Below, piece by piece: positions 11,828-22,919 of a DNA stretch of 64,000 bases; within the stretch, counting starts at the first letter, position 1, and every line of letters begins with the position of its first letter. The notes beneath the pieces are model-generated. The model did no database searches, was not told where the DNA came from, and saw nothing but the letters and a program-made list of their open reading frames with translations. Origin of the DNA: Phanerochaete sordida (taxonomy: Eukaryota > Basidiomycota > Agaricomycetes > Polyporales > Phanerochaetaceae); NCBI GenBank assembly GCA_019973155.2, contig BPQB01000014.1:496001-560000 (forward strand), written 5' to 3'. Made by a program: the position numbers and the translations under genes.

Positions 11828-12096
11828 GAGAGCATACTGCGTTACGAGATACCGCATACAACCTACTCAAAGATTTGCACAAGAGGACTCCGACGGGCCT
11901 TCGAGGAATTCGCCTCGCTTTGACGCATACAAGCATTCCATATGGACTGCTAGTGTATTCCATAGCATTCTGACTGCGTTCCGAGCTACATATATGCTGC
12001 AGCGTCTGCATCAGACTCATTTCCTCCAAACTAAAGCGCATACACCCAAAGAAACTCACAATAAATTACCAAATAATCTGGCCCGACGCACACCTT
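11828..12096. other. Convergent 3' intergenic region
   Basis: 3' flanks of the short finger gene and the F-box gene. No gene or element is seen. Confidence 0.4.
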
Positions 12097-13494
12097 TTAC
12101 ACACGCAACACCCCCGCCTGGCGCAGCCTCGGAAACAGCCCCACCACAAACTCCCCACACGGCTCCCGACACCCCTCCCCAAGCCCACTCGCCGCCGGCG
12201 CCGCATACACGCCGACCTGCACGAGCTGCACACATCGCTCCCCCACCAGGCCCAGCAGCACATCCTCGAGCGCACGCACGCCCGCCCCGCCCCGCCGCAG
12301 CGCCTCGCACAGCGCCGCGCCCGTCTGCGCCTTGTCCGCGAGCGCGCGCGCCGGCGCGAGCTGCACGTGCAGCAGCTTCAGCGGCGCCCCGCGCGCGCGC
12401 GCGTGCAGCGTGCGCAGCGCGCCCGCGAGCCGCGCCCAGGGCGCGCCCTTGTCTGCGTCGGCGTCGGCGTCTGCGCCGGCGAGCGAGCGCGCGCGCACGC
12501 GCGTGAGGGGCACCTCCGCCGCGACGGTGAGCGTGCGCAGGTGTGCGAGCGGCGCGAAGTCGTATGGGGGGAGCGTCGCCGCGGCTGCTGTGGATGAGAC
12601 GATATGGTGAGAATGAGGAAGCAGTGGGTGAGAGCGAGACGCACCTGCGTCGGGCCCCGCGGCGACGGTGCACTTGAGGTCCTCGATCGAGCGTGCGAAG
12701 GACACGAGGAGGCCCTCGCCGCGCGCGTCGCCGCCGCCGAGCGCGCGCACGTCGAGGCGGCGCAGCGGGCGCGCGTGCGCCTCCGCGGCCTCGAGCACGC
12801 CGCAGACCGGGTGCGGGCACGCCGAGTCGCGGAGCACGAGCGCGGACACCGCGGGGTAGTCCTCACCAGCGGGGTCGCAGTCGTCCGCGGGCGCCCACTG
12901 CGCGAGGTCCTCGAGGTGCAGCTCGCCGAGGGCGCTGAAAGCGCGGAGGAGGCCGAGGAAGGCGCGCGGGTCGTGTGCGCGGCCGTGGCAGACCCAGCCC
13001 TCGAGCGCGAGCGTGTCGAGGGCGCGGCGCGGGCGGGGCGGCGGGGCCGGGGCCGAGGAGGGCGCCGGGAGGGCGCGCCCGAGGAGCCCGCGAAGCTTCA
13101 GCGCGCGGAGGGCGGGGAAGGAAGCCAGGAAGCCGGGGAGATCGGCGCCGATGTAGGGGTCGAGGTCGGCGATCCCCCAGCGGAGGGTGAGCTTTTGGAT
13201 GTGGCATTGCACGGTGGGGAAGAGCGCGGACTCGAGGAAGTCCTGCAGGAAGCAGTTCTTCCGGACGCGTTGCTCGTGCGGGTTGCCTGTGCGGGCGAAG
13301 AGCGACACGGAGTGGAAGCGGTGCCTGAGCGTGAGGCTGTGCCAGGCCCGTGAGACGCGAGAGCAGGCGAAGAGGGATCGCTTGTCGTTGTGGGCTCGTT
13401 CGTCTTCGAGGCGCACAAAGTCGAAGACGGCATCGAAGACTTCGACGGGGAAGCGGTCGGTGACCGCAGGGGTGGTCGGGATAGGGGTGGTCAT
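12097..13494 (-). CDS. F-box domain protein, copy 1
   Basis: Substrate-recognition type subunit of SCF ubiquitin ligases (family knowledge). Exons are complement(12645..13494) and complement(12097..12587), encoding 446 aa. The intron is phase 1, in the same place as in the paralogue at 33878. The F-box is at residues about 11-60: RFPVEVFDAVFDFV, then FACSRVSRAWHSLTLRHRF. The rest is Leu-rich (LPGFLASFPALRALKLRGL, LGELHLEDLAQW, RPLRRLDVRALG), consistent with irregular leucine-rich repeats. The sequence is very GC-rich, so overlapping open frames of several hundred codons on both strands are by-products. The start was chosen at MTTP because the same ATG is kept in the paralogue. The gene is divergent from the aminotransferase at 14353. 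Confidence 0.9.
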   Translation of the reverse strand: MTTPIPTTPAVTDRFPVEVFDAVFDFVRLEDERAHNDKRSLFACSRVSRAWHSLTLRHRFHSVSLFARTGNPHEQRVRKNCFLQDFLESALFPTVQCHIQKLTLRWGIADLDPYIGADLPGFLASFPALRALKLRGLLGRALPAPSSAPAPPPRPRRALDTLALEGWVCHGRAHDPRAFLGLLRAFSALGELHLEDLAQWAPADDCDPAGEDYPAVSALVLRDSACPHPVCGVLEAAEAHARPLRRLDVRALGGGDARGEGLLVSFARSIEDLKCTVAAGPDAGASRSHPLLPHSHHIVSSTAAAATLPPYDFAPLAHLRTLTVAAEVPLTRVRARSLAGADADADADKGAPWARLAGALRTLHARARGAPLKLLHVQLAPARALADKAQTGAALCEALRRGGAGVRALEDVLLGLVGERCVQLVQVGVYAAPAASGLGEGCREPCGEFVVGLFPRLRQAGVLRV

Positions 13495-14352
13495 ACCTGT
13501 AAAGGTCGTCAAACAGTCTGAAGAGATCAAACATACGAGCAAATACTCACTTGGGGAAGCGTAGACCTGAGACTTGGACGGGGAGGTGGCGTGTGGGGTG
13601 TGAACGCTGTCACGAAGACGGGGGGCTCGAGGGTAGCGAGGCGTGTACTCTTGCGCAGGCCTGCACAAGGACGTGCAACTTCTTATACAGAGAGAGCATC
13701 TGTAGGCGAGAAACGGGAGCACAGCAGGGGGACAACGCGTTCCGAAAGCAATAGATGGGTGTAATACAACGAGATACTAGGAAGACGCGCTTGATATAGT
13801 CAGGAAGCGATATCGATGGCAATTGAATGACTTACGCGGTAGTCATATAGACGTCGCTGTTACGTTCGAGAGTGGGCGATGGTCACAGGTGAAACCTCGG
13901 GTCCAGGCTGGGCGAACCTAGGGGATCGGCGGTAGGCAGACTAGGTCGCGAAGAGGAGCGGTCCGCGCCCGCTGGCAGCGTGCCAGCAGGCTTATCGCAG
14001 GACGAGATGGGCGTGGGGCCAACGTTGTGATGCATGCGCGACACATCGATGCCGCGCTGTGAGGCAGCAGGCGGCGAAGACGAGGCTGGGATGTGCGGGT
14101 GGAGGGGACGGGACGACGTGGCGGCCGGGGCGGAAGAGGAGTCCGAGGAGGAGGCCGCCCAAGCGCCCAATTGATCGCCAGCCGGGTGGAGCCGACGCCG
14201 AGCTGTCGGTTCTGAGCGTCTGCTGCGCGTCGGCCGAGTCAGGTCCAGGCCTCGTCCTCGTTCCTCCAGCCAGTGCAAAGTGAGTTCACTCTCCTGACTT
14301 CAGCTTGAACTCCACGGCGCTGAAGGCTATTTCGGCGGAGCAGTTGCCAAGC
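13495..14352. promoter_or_regulatory. Divergent region F-box / aminotransferase
   Basis: 858 bp between two outward-facing genes, conserved in the inverted copy (33353-33877). It may contain 5' UTR introns on both sides: an in-frame run ending STALKAISAEQLPS lies directly before the aminotransferase ATG and could be extra N-terminal coding sequence from an unresolved upstream exon. A GC-rich stretch at 14100-14280 is shared with copy 2 but carries indels, which argues against coding. Confidence 0.45.
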
Positions 14353-16160
14353 ATGGTTTCCGTGAGTCTGCCCCTGCTCGCGGGGGCTCTAGAACTCACA
14401 CAGAGTTCAGCCGCTTCCAGCAGAGTTCTACACACCGTTCCTCTCAGAGGCCGCCAAGGAACGGAAGCCGTCGCCCAGTATGTCTATCAAACTACCTTTT
14501 GCGACATCTGCCATGACCCTGCCTCCGCAGTTCGCGGCCTGTACCCGCTCGAGGCACGCCCGGGCCTCATCTCGCTGCTCGCGGGCAAGCCGAACGCGAC
14601 GACCTTCCCGCTCACCGCCATCACCCTCAAGGCGCGCTCGCCCACGGACCCCGACGTCGAGATCACGACCGAGCTCGACGGCGCCGCGCTCGCGGAGGGC
14701 CTGCAGTACGGCCCGACTGCGGGAATCCCCGCGCTCATCGAGTGGGTGCACGGCCTCCAGGAGCGCGAGCACGGGCGCAGCAAGGGCGAGGGCTGGCGAG
14801 TCAGCATCGGATCGGGCTCCCAGGATGTCATTTACAAGGTGGGCGTATAGCTTTGATAGGAAGGATTCAGGAGCTGATGCTGCGGATAGGCCATCAACAC
14901 GGTTATGAACCCAGGAGACTCGCTGCTCGTGGAGTCTCCCGTATACGCGTCGGTGTTTTACTTGAATAACACGCCGCGCAAGAATATTGACATTCCACAG
15001 TGGCGTTATCCCGATGTTTACAGCTCTGCACCTCGACTTAATCGGTGCGTCGCAGCGCTCCGCTATCGTCGTGGTCTACGGACGCTAACGGCTCTGCAGA
15101 GGTGGAGACCGACTCGCAGGGCATCTCCTCCGAGTCACTCCGCTCCGTCCTGGAAAACTGGCCTGCGGGCAAGCCCAAGCCCAAGGCCCTGTACACCGTC
15201 CCGGTGCGTCTTCCCGCCGCGCCGTCCTGGACGCCACTGACGCCTTGCCCGCCAGTACGGCTGCAACCCGACCGGCATGACCGCCTCTCTCCCCCGGCGC
15301 CAAGACGTCCTCGCGCTCGCGCGGGAGCACAACTTCCTCATCCTCGAAGGTCCTCCCTCCCCCTCCCCACCCGCAACCCCACTCACGCCCTTCACCACAG
15401 ACGACCCGTACTACTACCTGTACTACGGCGCCGCGCCGCGCGTGCCCTCGTACTTCGCGCTCGAGCGCACCGCGCCCGACGCCGGGCGCGTGCTGCGCTT
15501 CGACAGCCTCTCCAAGATCCTCAGCGCCGGCATCCGCATCGGCTTCCTCTGCGGCCCCGAGCCGCTCATGGCCGCCATCGACATGCACGTGCGTCCCCCC
15601 TCCCCCTCCTCCCTCTCCCATCCTCTCCTCCTCGCCTTCACGACCGAGATGCTGAGCGCGCGCGCAGACGGCGGTCGCGAGCCTGCAGACGCCGAGCCTC
15701 ACGCAGAGCATCGCGCACGCGGTGCTCGGCGCGTGGGGCTACGACGGGTTCAGGGCGCACACGGAGCGCGTGTCCGCGTTCTACCGCGCCAAGCGCGACG
15801 TGTTCGAGCGCGCGATGCGCAAGCACCTCGCCGGCCTCGCGGAGTGGGACACGCCCGACGCGGGCATGTTCTTCTGGTGCGCCTCCCCGCCACCTCCTTG
15901 TCGCGGTGCGACGCTGACGCACATGCAGGTTCAAGCTGCTAATTGGTGATGAGGGAGGTGAGGGCGACAGCGCGGCGCTCATCCGCACGAACGCGGTCGA
16001 GCGCGGCGTGCTCGCGCTGCCCGGCACGGTCTTCCTGCCGAACGGGCGCGCGACGGCGTACGTGCGCGCGTCGTTCAGCCTGCTCGCGCCCGCGGACGTC
16101 GACGAGGCGGTCAAGCGGCTCAGGGACGTCGTGCTCGACGCGAAGAAGGGCGCGGCGTAG
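14353..16160 (+). CDS. PLP-dependent aminotransferase, class I/II (aromatic / 2-aminoadipate type)
   Basis: Transfers amino groups between amino acids and 2-oxo acids using pyridoxal phosphate. It is closest in motif to fungal ARO8 / kynurenine-aminoadipate aminotransferases. Exons are 14353..14361, 14426..14477, 14531..14838, 14890..14948, 15001..15044, 15100..15203, 15256..15349, 15401..15588, 15668..15876 and 15929..16160, encoding about 432 aa. Landmarks: IRGLYPLEARPGLISLLAGKPNA; YGCNPTGMT (cofactor and substrate site); ILEDDPYYYLYYG; and FDSLSKILSAGIRIGF, containing the PLP-binding Lys. Every one of the nine introns restores the frame. The N-terminus is uncertain and could begin further upstream. 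A decayed copy is at 32490-33352. Substrate specificity cannot be read from sequence. Confidence 0.9.
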
Positions 16161-16258
16161 GGCCGCGCGTGGTAAGGGAAAACGGTGTACTTGATTAGAA
16201 GATTGGGGTACAACACGAAAGGGGGTTCGCTGGACTGGTGTGCGTGCCTGACAGCGGC

Positions 16259-16959
16259 TCAGACGTAGGACCGCGGCAGCGCGGGCGCCCGCTCCAAGCT
16301 GTCGACGGTGTACCCCAGCGCGCCGTGCACAAGCTGTGGGAAGACCGACGACAGGCGCAGCGTGACGGGGCCCTGCACCTCGGCCGGCGTGACACTACCC
16401 CGTCATCAGCCTCACAATGCACCGACCACAACACAATCACGCACTTGACACGCGCGCTCCTGCCCGCGACGGCGACGCCGAAGCTCGCGAGCGCCTCCGC
16501 GCCGAAGCACATCGCGACGCTCTGGCCCACGCCGACCGCGACGCTCGGCCCGTGCGCCGCCGCGCCGAAGCGCACCGCGGCGATCGCGGGCGTGTCGTTG
16601 AGGACCGTGTAGTCCACTTGTGCCGTGTCAGGGACGCCCGCGGGGGCGCGCCGCGCGGGCGGGAAGGGTGGCGGGAAGTACATCCCGATGTCGATCTGCG
16701 CGTCGGGCTCGAGGTCGATGCTGCTCTCACTCAGGGTTGATCACAGAGGGGGAGTAGGGGAGGGCAGACGCAACTTGTTCACGCTGACGACCGGCTGCAG
16801 CTGCTCCTGCTTCGTGAACATGACGAGGAAGGTGCCGGGGAGCACGGGCGCGACGGCGGACGCGCCGGGGAGCACGGCGAAGTTGGCGTTCAGCGGCGGG
16901 CTGATGACGACCGCGACGGGCGAGTCGGGGAATGGGTTTGTGAATGTTGCGGTGGCCAT
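16259..16959 (-). CDS. Conserved-looking hypothetical protein, beta-rich
   Basis: Exons are complement(16775..16959), (16445..16729) and (16259..16394), encoding 201 aa with phase-2 joins AA|T at both introns. The sequence is Val/Ala/Pro-rich with alternating hydrophobics (FTNPFPDSPVAVVISPP, GTFLVMFTKQEQLQPVVSV, AAVRFGAAAHGPSVAVGV), suggesting beta sandwiches. It has no membrane span or signal. I do not recognise the family. The stop codon is 98 bp from that of the aminotransferase (convergent). It is absent from the inverted duplicate, so it marks the duplication border on this side. Confidence 0.68.
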
Positions 16960-19496
16960 GGGGCGGGGTGCTGATGTGGGTGGTGGTGGGCTGGCTGGCT
17001 GGCGTTCCGAGTGACTATATGCGCCTGAGCAGTCCTCGGGAGGAGTTGGCGATGGACGCACTGCATCCCGCACCGTGCCTGAGAGCTCCTAATGCCATCG
17101 CGCAGGCACCAGCTGCCGCTGTGTGGTGCTGCCGGGAGTCGTGCATGCCCGGTGATGCGCCAGGAACCGTGCTGTCACCAGCTGTCATCTGCGTCCCATG
17201 GGACCGACAGACCCTGAACGCGCTGCAGGGCGAGGCGAGGCGATCATGGAGGCCGATTGCGCTCTGCAGATCCCGGCACGGTGCAGAAGAGTATCAGCCA
17301 GTATTGGCGGTGAAGGACTGCAATGCTATACAGCTCATGGGACCAGGGACTCACTCAGCGTGGCTTTAACACGGCGATGCCATGTCCACGCATTTTTGTG
17401 AGACAGGGCCAGGGTTCCAATTAAGCTCGGTGCTTATCCAGCGAGATCCACCAGGGCAAAGGACGCGGAGAATAGAGTGGCCTTCGAAAATCTGAGAAAA
17501 CGTCGCGAATTGACGGATGGCTTCTTCGGAGACGCATAGTTGGACCTTCCGAGCGACTTGAGATGGAGAGTTCGAGAGAGACCCGCGAAATTGCTGTGAA
17601 AGCAAGCCATTGTCCGCCCCGAGATTGGATGACTTCCCGTAAGCCTCAAATGAATAATAAAAGCTTCAGAACGAATAATCGCGGGTCGGCACGTCCTCGG
17701 CACGTCAAAATCTGGACAGAAGTGGGCTGTCCTTGCCCTGTTAAGGTAGCAGCGGACTCCGAATGCCAGACTCTGAGCGAGCTGGGTACCAGCGTTCTGA
17801 CGAAAGTTCAGCGCGTCCTCTCAACCCTGCTGAGCGCCGTAGCAGTCTGAGGCTCTCAGCCAATGGAATGGCCCTCGCTTAGCACAAGATCCCCGCGTTC
17901 ACAGATCCTTTTCGACTCGAGAAGCACCCAGTGCAATAAAATGTACGCCGTGAAGAGCGGGAAGGTCAGATCCGTCCCTTCGATTTCAGGGCTGCTGCTA
18001 CATCTTCGCGCATACATCTACATAACCCGCATGTCTACGCACAATCTATGTACTCATGCATGAGCACGTCCGGTCAAGCTGCGGTCGACTTCTCACCACC
18101 CTCGTCATGAACGTGTACGCTTTGCATGATGCGGCTAAGCTCTAGTGCATTATTGGAGCCAGTTCGAGTTACATGACCATGGGGCGAAGAGGGATTGATC
18201 ATTGGGGAGCCTCGCACCGGCTCGATACCGTCGTGCAACGCTCTCGGATGGCCGCCCACGGTATGCGTCGCGCGGTTGGGCTCAGACGACACAGATCGAT
18301 TTTTTTTCGAAGTTATCTCCGAACGACTGTACAGGTCTCTTAGAGCTCTAGTAGAGTTGACAACTCTTTCGTTTGTCGAGGCAGCAACGGCAGCTCGTTG
18401 TGTACGTCCTCCTCGGACTCGGAGCTGATGCGCCAAGGGCTTCACGCCCGCAAGTCGGGACGAAGGCGCCGTCGCAGACTCTTGCCAGCTGCTCTCAGGC
18501 TCGAGAATTCGACCCGCATAGGCCCTGCCGGTCGTGCCGATCCAGGCATCCAAGGTCCGATGGCCCTTTCCCCCGCTGCTTTCGCTATTATTATTGTCTC
18601 AGGGCTTACGGGAAGTCATCCATTATGACGCATCATCAACGAGCTTCGCGATGTAGACGAGACGCGACGCCTGATAAATCGATAACAAGCGAACGGCTCC
18701 ATCTAGCAGAAAGGACATCGCAAGACGGAGTAAATCCGATTTCGCTACACCCTCAATGGAGAGAATAAGGAGTGCCTCGCGAAGACGATGATAGAGCATG
18801 TTACTTCTATAATAGCACAAATGGAGGCGCTAGGGAAGGCCGAAGTGTTATAAGTAGACCGCCGCGGGGACCGGACACCGGTGGCTGTAGGACCTGGGTG
18901 TGGTGGTATTTGTATGGCTAGTTGCGTCCGGGGCTCGCCATCCAGATACCTTCATTCCCACCTTTACACGCTGTAGATACACTCGTACGTGAAGGAAGGA
19001 CCGTTGATAATTTATCCGGTGTGTCTTCTAGCTGGTAAAATGGCTATGACATATTTGTTTGTTTTGTCTCCGAACAGTGGCAGCAACTTAGAGTTGATCG
19101 GATGGATCATGGCACGGGTGCCTGCGAGCTCTCTTGACACTGTCTCTTCAGGAACGTGGTGAAAGAAAAATCGCACGCACCCGCACTACAAATACCATTA
19201 TAGCCTCAAAAATCTCATACAAATGTGAGCGACGGTGAACGAAGTTGAATAATGCGAACTTGCCGTTCCTCGAGGCCAGGATCTCGTCCCTTTTGCGCAT
19301 CAGAAAGCGAGCTACCGCACATCCTTGGCAGATCCTGCCATCAAGGAGCACTGAGACGGCTCTTGGCAGTAGATATCATCTCGAAGTATGCATCCAAATT
19401 TGATTCCGAGTTCTCAATGCTACCTGGTTTTACGAGATGTTTCACTCATTGTGTACAGCGAGACAGGGAGGGCAGGCCTGAGCGCCGGCTCATAGA
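16960..19496. other. Gene-poor region, 2.5 kb
   Basis: Many short frames on both strands lack an ATG, splice logic or codon bias. The longest (minus, 18074-18553) has no ATG start and a polar, unstructured composition. It could be relic coding sequence but is not supported. No terminal repeats were found. Confidence 0.4.
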
Positions 19497-19945
19497 CCAA
19501 TCAGAGCCACTGGATTAGCCACGAAATAGGCAATACCGAGATAACGCTACGTGCAGAGATATAAATCAGGGACCCGTTCCTGCTTTCTGCCTGCGCCGAG
19601 ACGCTGCCGCTGCTTTGAGTAGAGCAGTAGTAAATTGGCTCACGCATAGCTCGAAGAAGGCAGCGGTAACAACCAGTGAAGATGCGCAGTGACAAGCGCG
19701 CTTGCAGCACTTTGGCCTTCCCACAGTGGTGGCTGTGCGCAGCTTGGCAACGACCAGCACGCTCTCGGTCTCCTTGTTTCGCAATTCATCTGTAGGTTGC
19801 CCGGGATGCCTTCTTGTGGCCGATACTGACGAGTCTCTTGTCAAGCCAGGTGAGCCGCACCGGACGGCGGCTTCCACCAGTAACTATCCGTGCTTGCGCG
19901 CGCCAACTCCCGTGCGGAGGCTTACAGCAATACACCACCGAGCTC
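19497..19945 (+). promoter_or_regulatory. Promoter and conserved 5' leader of zinc-finger/F-box copy 2
   Basis: CCAAT at 19497-19501, GATAACGCT at 19540-19548 and TATAAAT at 19560-19566 are in tandem. CCAATCAGAG and GATAACGCT recur in the same order 5' of copy 3 (38145 and 38188). The following leader of about 380 nt is also related to those of copies 3 and 4 (shared GGCTGTGCGCAGCTTGGCA with copy 3). This shows the promoter was duplicated together with the gene. The leader could contain an unspliced 5' UTR intron. Confidence 0.55.
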
Positions 19946-22621
19946 ATGTCTACGGTACCTTTGCCATCGCCCATGATCAAGACTCGGCAGCTCTCCACCT
20001 CTCCCATCTCTCCTGACTCGCATCCTGCTCTACTTGAGGCTACGCAGCAGAATAATACCAGCTCCGCGCACTTCGACATAAACCACTCCCAGTCGCCGTA
20101 TCACGCCGACTCCTTCGTGCTTGATCAGGACCACCAACGGGATAGCAGGCATGTTCCTGATACTCCCTCGTACAACGGCTCGAACCAAAATTCTCCCCAC
20201 TCGGTTCTCTCAGATCTGCCCACCTTCGACATCGCAGACGATCTCGACGCGCTGGCGTTGTTCGAGAATAACCCGTCAGGCATCTCGATAGCGGAAAAGT
20301 ACGACCACACCAAATACAGCGCTCCAAACGCAACCAGTCCGCTCACCGTCGACGAGCATTTCCTACCTCCGAACTCACTACCGCTGGATAGTTTCACGCA
20401 GAACCTCGAGGACGTGCACTTCGAACCACAGAGCTGGGCTGGCGCCGCAGGAATAGACATATCGACTACAACGAAGACTGCGGGTACTACGCCAAACACG
20501 GCAGACACGACGACACAGGACGCGAGCGAGAAGCGGCGCAAGCAGCCCGCGAACTTCGTGTGCCCTGTCCCTGGGTGCGGCAGCACCTTCACGCGCCACT
20601 TCAACCTCAAGGGACACCTGCGCTTGCATGGGGAGGAGAAGCCGTATCAGTGCAAGTGGCCGGGCTGCGGCAAGAACTTCGCCCGCCAGCACGACTGCAA
20701 GCGCCACGAGCAGCTGCACCTCAATGCCCGCCCGTATCCGTGCGATGCGTGCGGAAAGAACTTTGCGCGCATGGAAGCGTTGGATAGACACTGTGAGTCG
20801 AAGCATACTTTGACTCCACGGCTGTGGTGTTGAAAGCCTTCGACAGGGCGCTCAGAGGAAGGCAGCGAGTGCATTCGAAGACTCGAATCATATCTACGCT
20901 GCGAGGGGTGCAAGAAAAACGTCACTCACACCCGTACACATGAATTGGACGGTTTCTGTAAGTCTACTTTTACTGTCATCGTCCCAGGGCTGTCTTGCAG
21001 CGATGCAGGTCCCACGCTCGTGGTACTGACATTGTCGTTGCAGCATTTACCGAAGGGGAACTGCCATCCAAACAAGAGCTGTCTCCCAACTCACAGGATA
21101 CAGATTTGTACGCCAGCATGACTATATGCGAGGAATACAAGGCGCACTGTCAGTACGTTTATACTGCTGCGCGGTACACTCTGACCACGCCCTTGTAGGT
21201 CGCAGCCCTGGCTCCTTCTCCGCGTTTGGACAGGCCTGGAAGAAGCTGCCCCCCGAACTAAGCACTTACGTCCTGGACTATCTAGAAAGCCCGGAAGGAG
21301 CCACAGATGGAACGGCCCGACTTGCATTGGTCTCGAAGGCCTGGTCACAGAAATTTCGGCCACGACTCTTCGATCGGCTCGAGCTCAGAACTGCTGGCGA
21401 CGTTCTCAGGCTCGAGAGAATACTTCGATCTTCTGTCTCAGCCTGGCTCTGCGGCCACATTACGGGGATCACGTTCTCGGGGCACACCTTTTCCCATTCG
21501 CTGTCAGTGACAGTCCTCCAAATACTACCCTTATGTACCTTCGTCCACGCGTTGGGCCAACACGAGGTTCACTATACCTTCCTTCCGCACATTCAACCCA
21601 CTGCACCGCTGAGGTACTCCTTGCGGACTGTCACTACGCTTCATCTATCTCATCACCGCTTCCTGTCACTCCGACACGTTCTTCGTGTCCTGGCGAGCAT
21701 TTTGAGCCTCCGAGACGTACAATTTCGTGAAGTTACGTGGCCAGGAAGTCCCTTGTCGACAACAGAGGACGCAAATAATATTTGTACAGGTTCCTTTCTC
21801 CACGTGCGCTCCGTTCACATGCTCTCTTGTACAGACAACCTGGTCATCCCTGCTTGGATCTTTGCTTCTACAAGCACTGGCCACCCGTTTGTCCGACGCG
21901 CTGTCGACGCTCCTTTGCCCACGGAGACTTCGGCCGTCATCAACATCGTGCACAAGCTCCTTGGCGACTCGCGGATTGACAGCGCACGATTTCGCACGAC
22001 GCAAAGGGATGCAGGTACAGTACTTGGTGCTGAGACGTGTCCCACCCTGCTGATTATCCTTGGCTGCAGATGGATATGCATTTATCGGGTCCTTGCGCAC
22101 GCGGGCTATGTCAGAATTGCCATATGCACTTCGGCAAACCCTTGCAGAGGTCGCAGTGCGTTCTGCAAGGGACGAGGCCCCAGTGGACGGTAGCACCATG
22201 TGGTCGATTCGTGAGATCGCCCTCGCAGAGGGCCTTCAAGACATCGAGTCGCCGACGGCCGATTACATGGGCAGCCGCGACTGGGCCGGTCTTGCGTCAG
22301 CACTACTTGATCTCTTGCAGCTCGAACGCTTCCACGTTCTCTGCGGCCACGCGCGAACAAAACCAGAATTTGCTGACCTTCAAGGCGCACTCGCACGTGC
22401 GATCGACCCTCGCCTGCCGGTCAACATCCAGTACAACGACACCCGCGCGGACGCACGGCTTTTGGTGCCGGCGCTGTTCGGTATTTCGGAGACGGACGTA
22501 AGAACTCGCTCGAGTCAACATCTGTAACATGCTGACCGTGACCTCTTGACATCATTAGGAAGGACGCTATTGCGTACACGAGAGCGAGCTGCCATGCGAC
22601 CCGAAGCTCGACCAGACATAG
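19946..22621 (+). CDS. C2H2 zinc finger / F-box-like fusion protein, copy 2 (best-preserved)
   Basis: Exons are 19946..20792, 20847..20957, 21044..21148, 21199..22014, 22070..22497 and 22559..22621, encoding 789 aa. Residues 1 to about 195 are Ser/Asn/Asp-rich and disordered. Two C2H2 fingers follow (CPVPGCGSTFTRHFNLKGHLRLH; CKWPGCGKNFARQHDCKRHEQLH) and a third starts CDACGKNFARMEALDRH. Exon 2 is the compact CEGCKKNVTHTRTH motif, and exon 3 a short linker. Exon 4 has the F-box-like LPPELSTYVLDYL..LALVSKAWSQKFRPRLF. Exon 5 has MWSIREIALAEGLQDIE and LLQLERFHVLCGHART, and exon 6 ends EGRYCVHESELP. If intron 1 is retained, the third finger gains its last His (H-x4-H) and the protein stops at 295 aa. 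It is likely a nuclear SCF adaptor (inference). Confidence 0.88.
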
Positions 22622-22919
22622 ACATGAGCGTATCGGGCACAAGTGCGATAGTAGGAAGCCGGGCTACTGCAGCAGGAGGGACTAGCGACCGGGACATTTC
22701 ACGCGATGTAGACATGTAGCTTGGACGCGAGCGCAGGCCGTAATATCCTAAATAAAGCATGAGATGCTGCGGCGTGAGGATGTCTGCACCCAAGAGAAGG
22801 GGTCAGATCGTGGGAAGGCCCAATGATGGACATTAGCAGCGGAAATACGGAAGTAAAACTCGGGGTCGCATCCTACGTGACGCGGATATTCGCGACCAAG
22901 AACGATCAGGAGGCAGATT
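22622..22919. other. Convergent 3' intergenic region
   Basis: Similar at sequence level to 48567-48875, the matching interval of the other direct-repeat unit. No gene is seen. Confidence 0.45.

Noticed and set aside
12056..13353. Several long open frames (up to about 250 codons) on both strands overlapping the F-box gene
   Set aside because: They are Arg/Ala/Pro-rich mirror frames produced by GC-rich codons. The F-box frame alone has a domain, an in-frame intron and a paralogue with the same structure.
18074..18553. 159-codon open frame on the minus strand
   Set aside because: It has no ATG, is polar and low-complexity, and has no supporting intron or homologue in the window.
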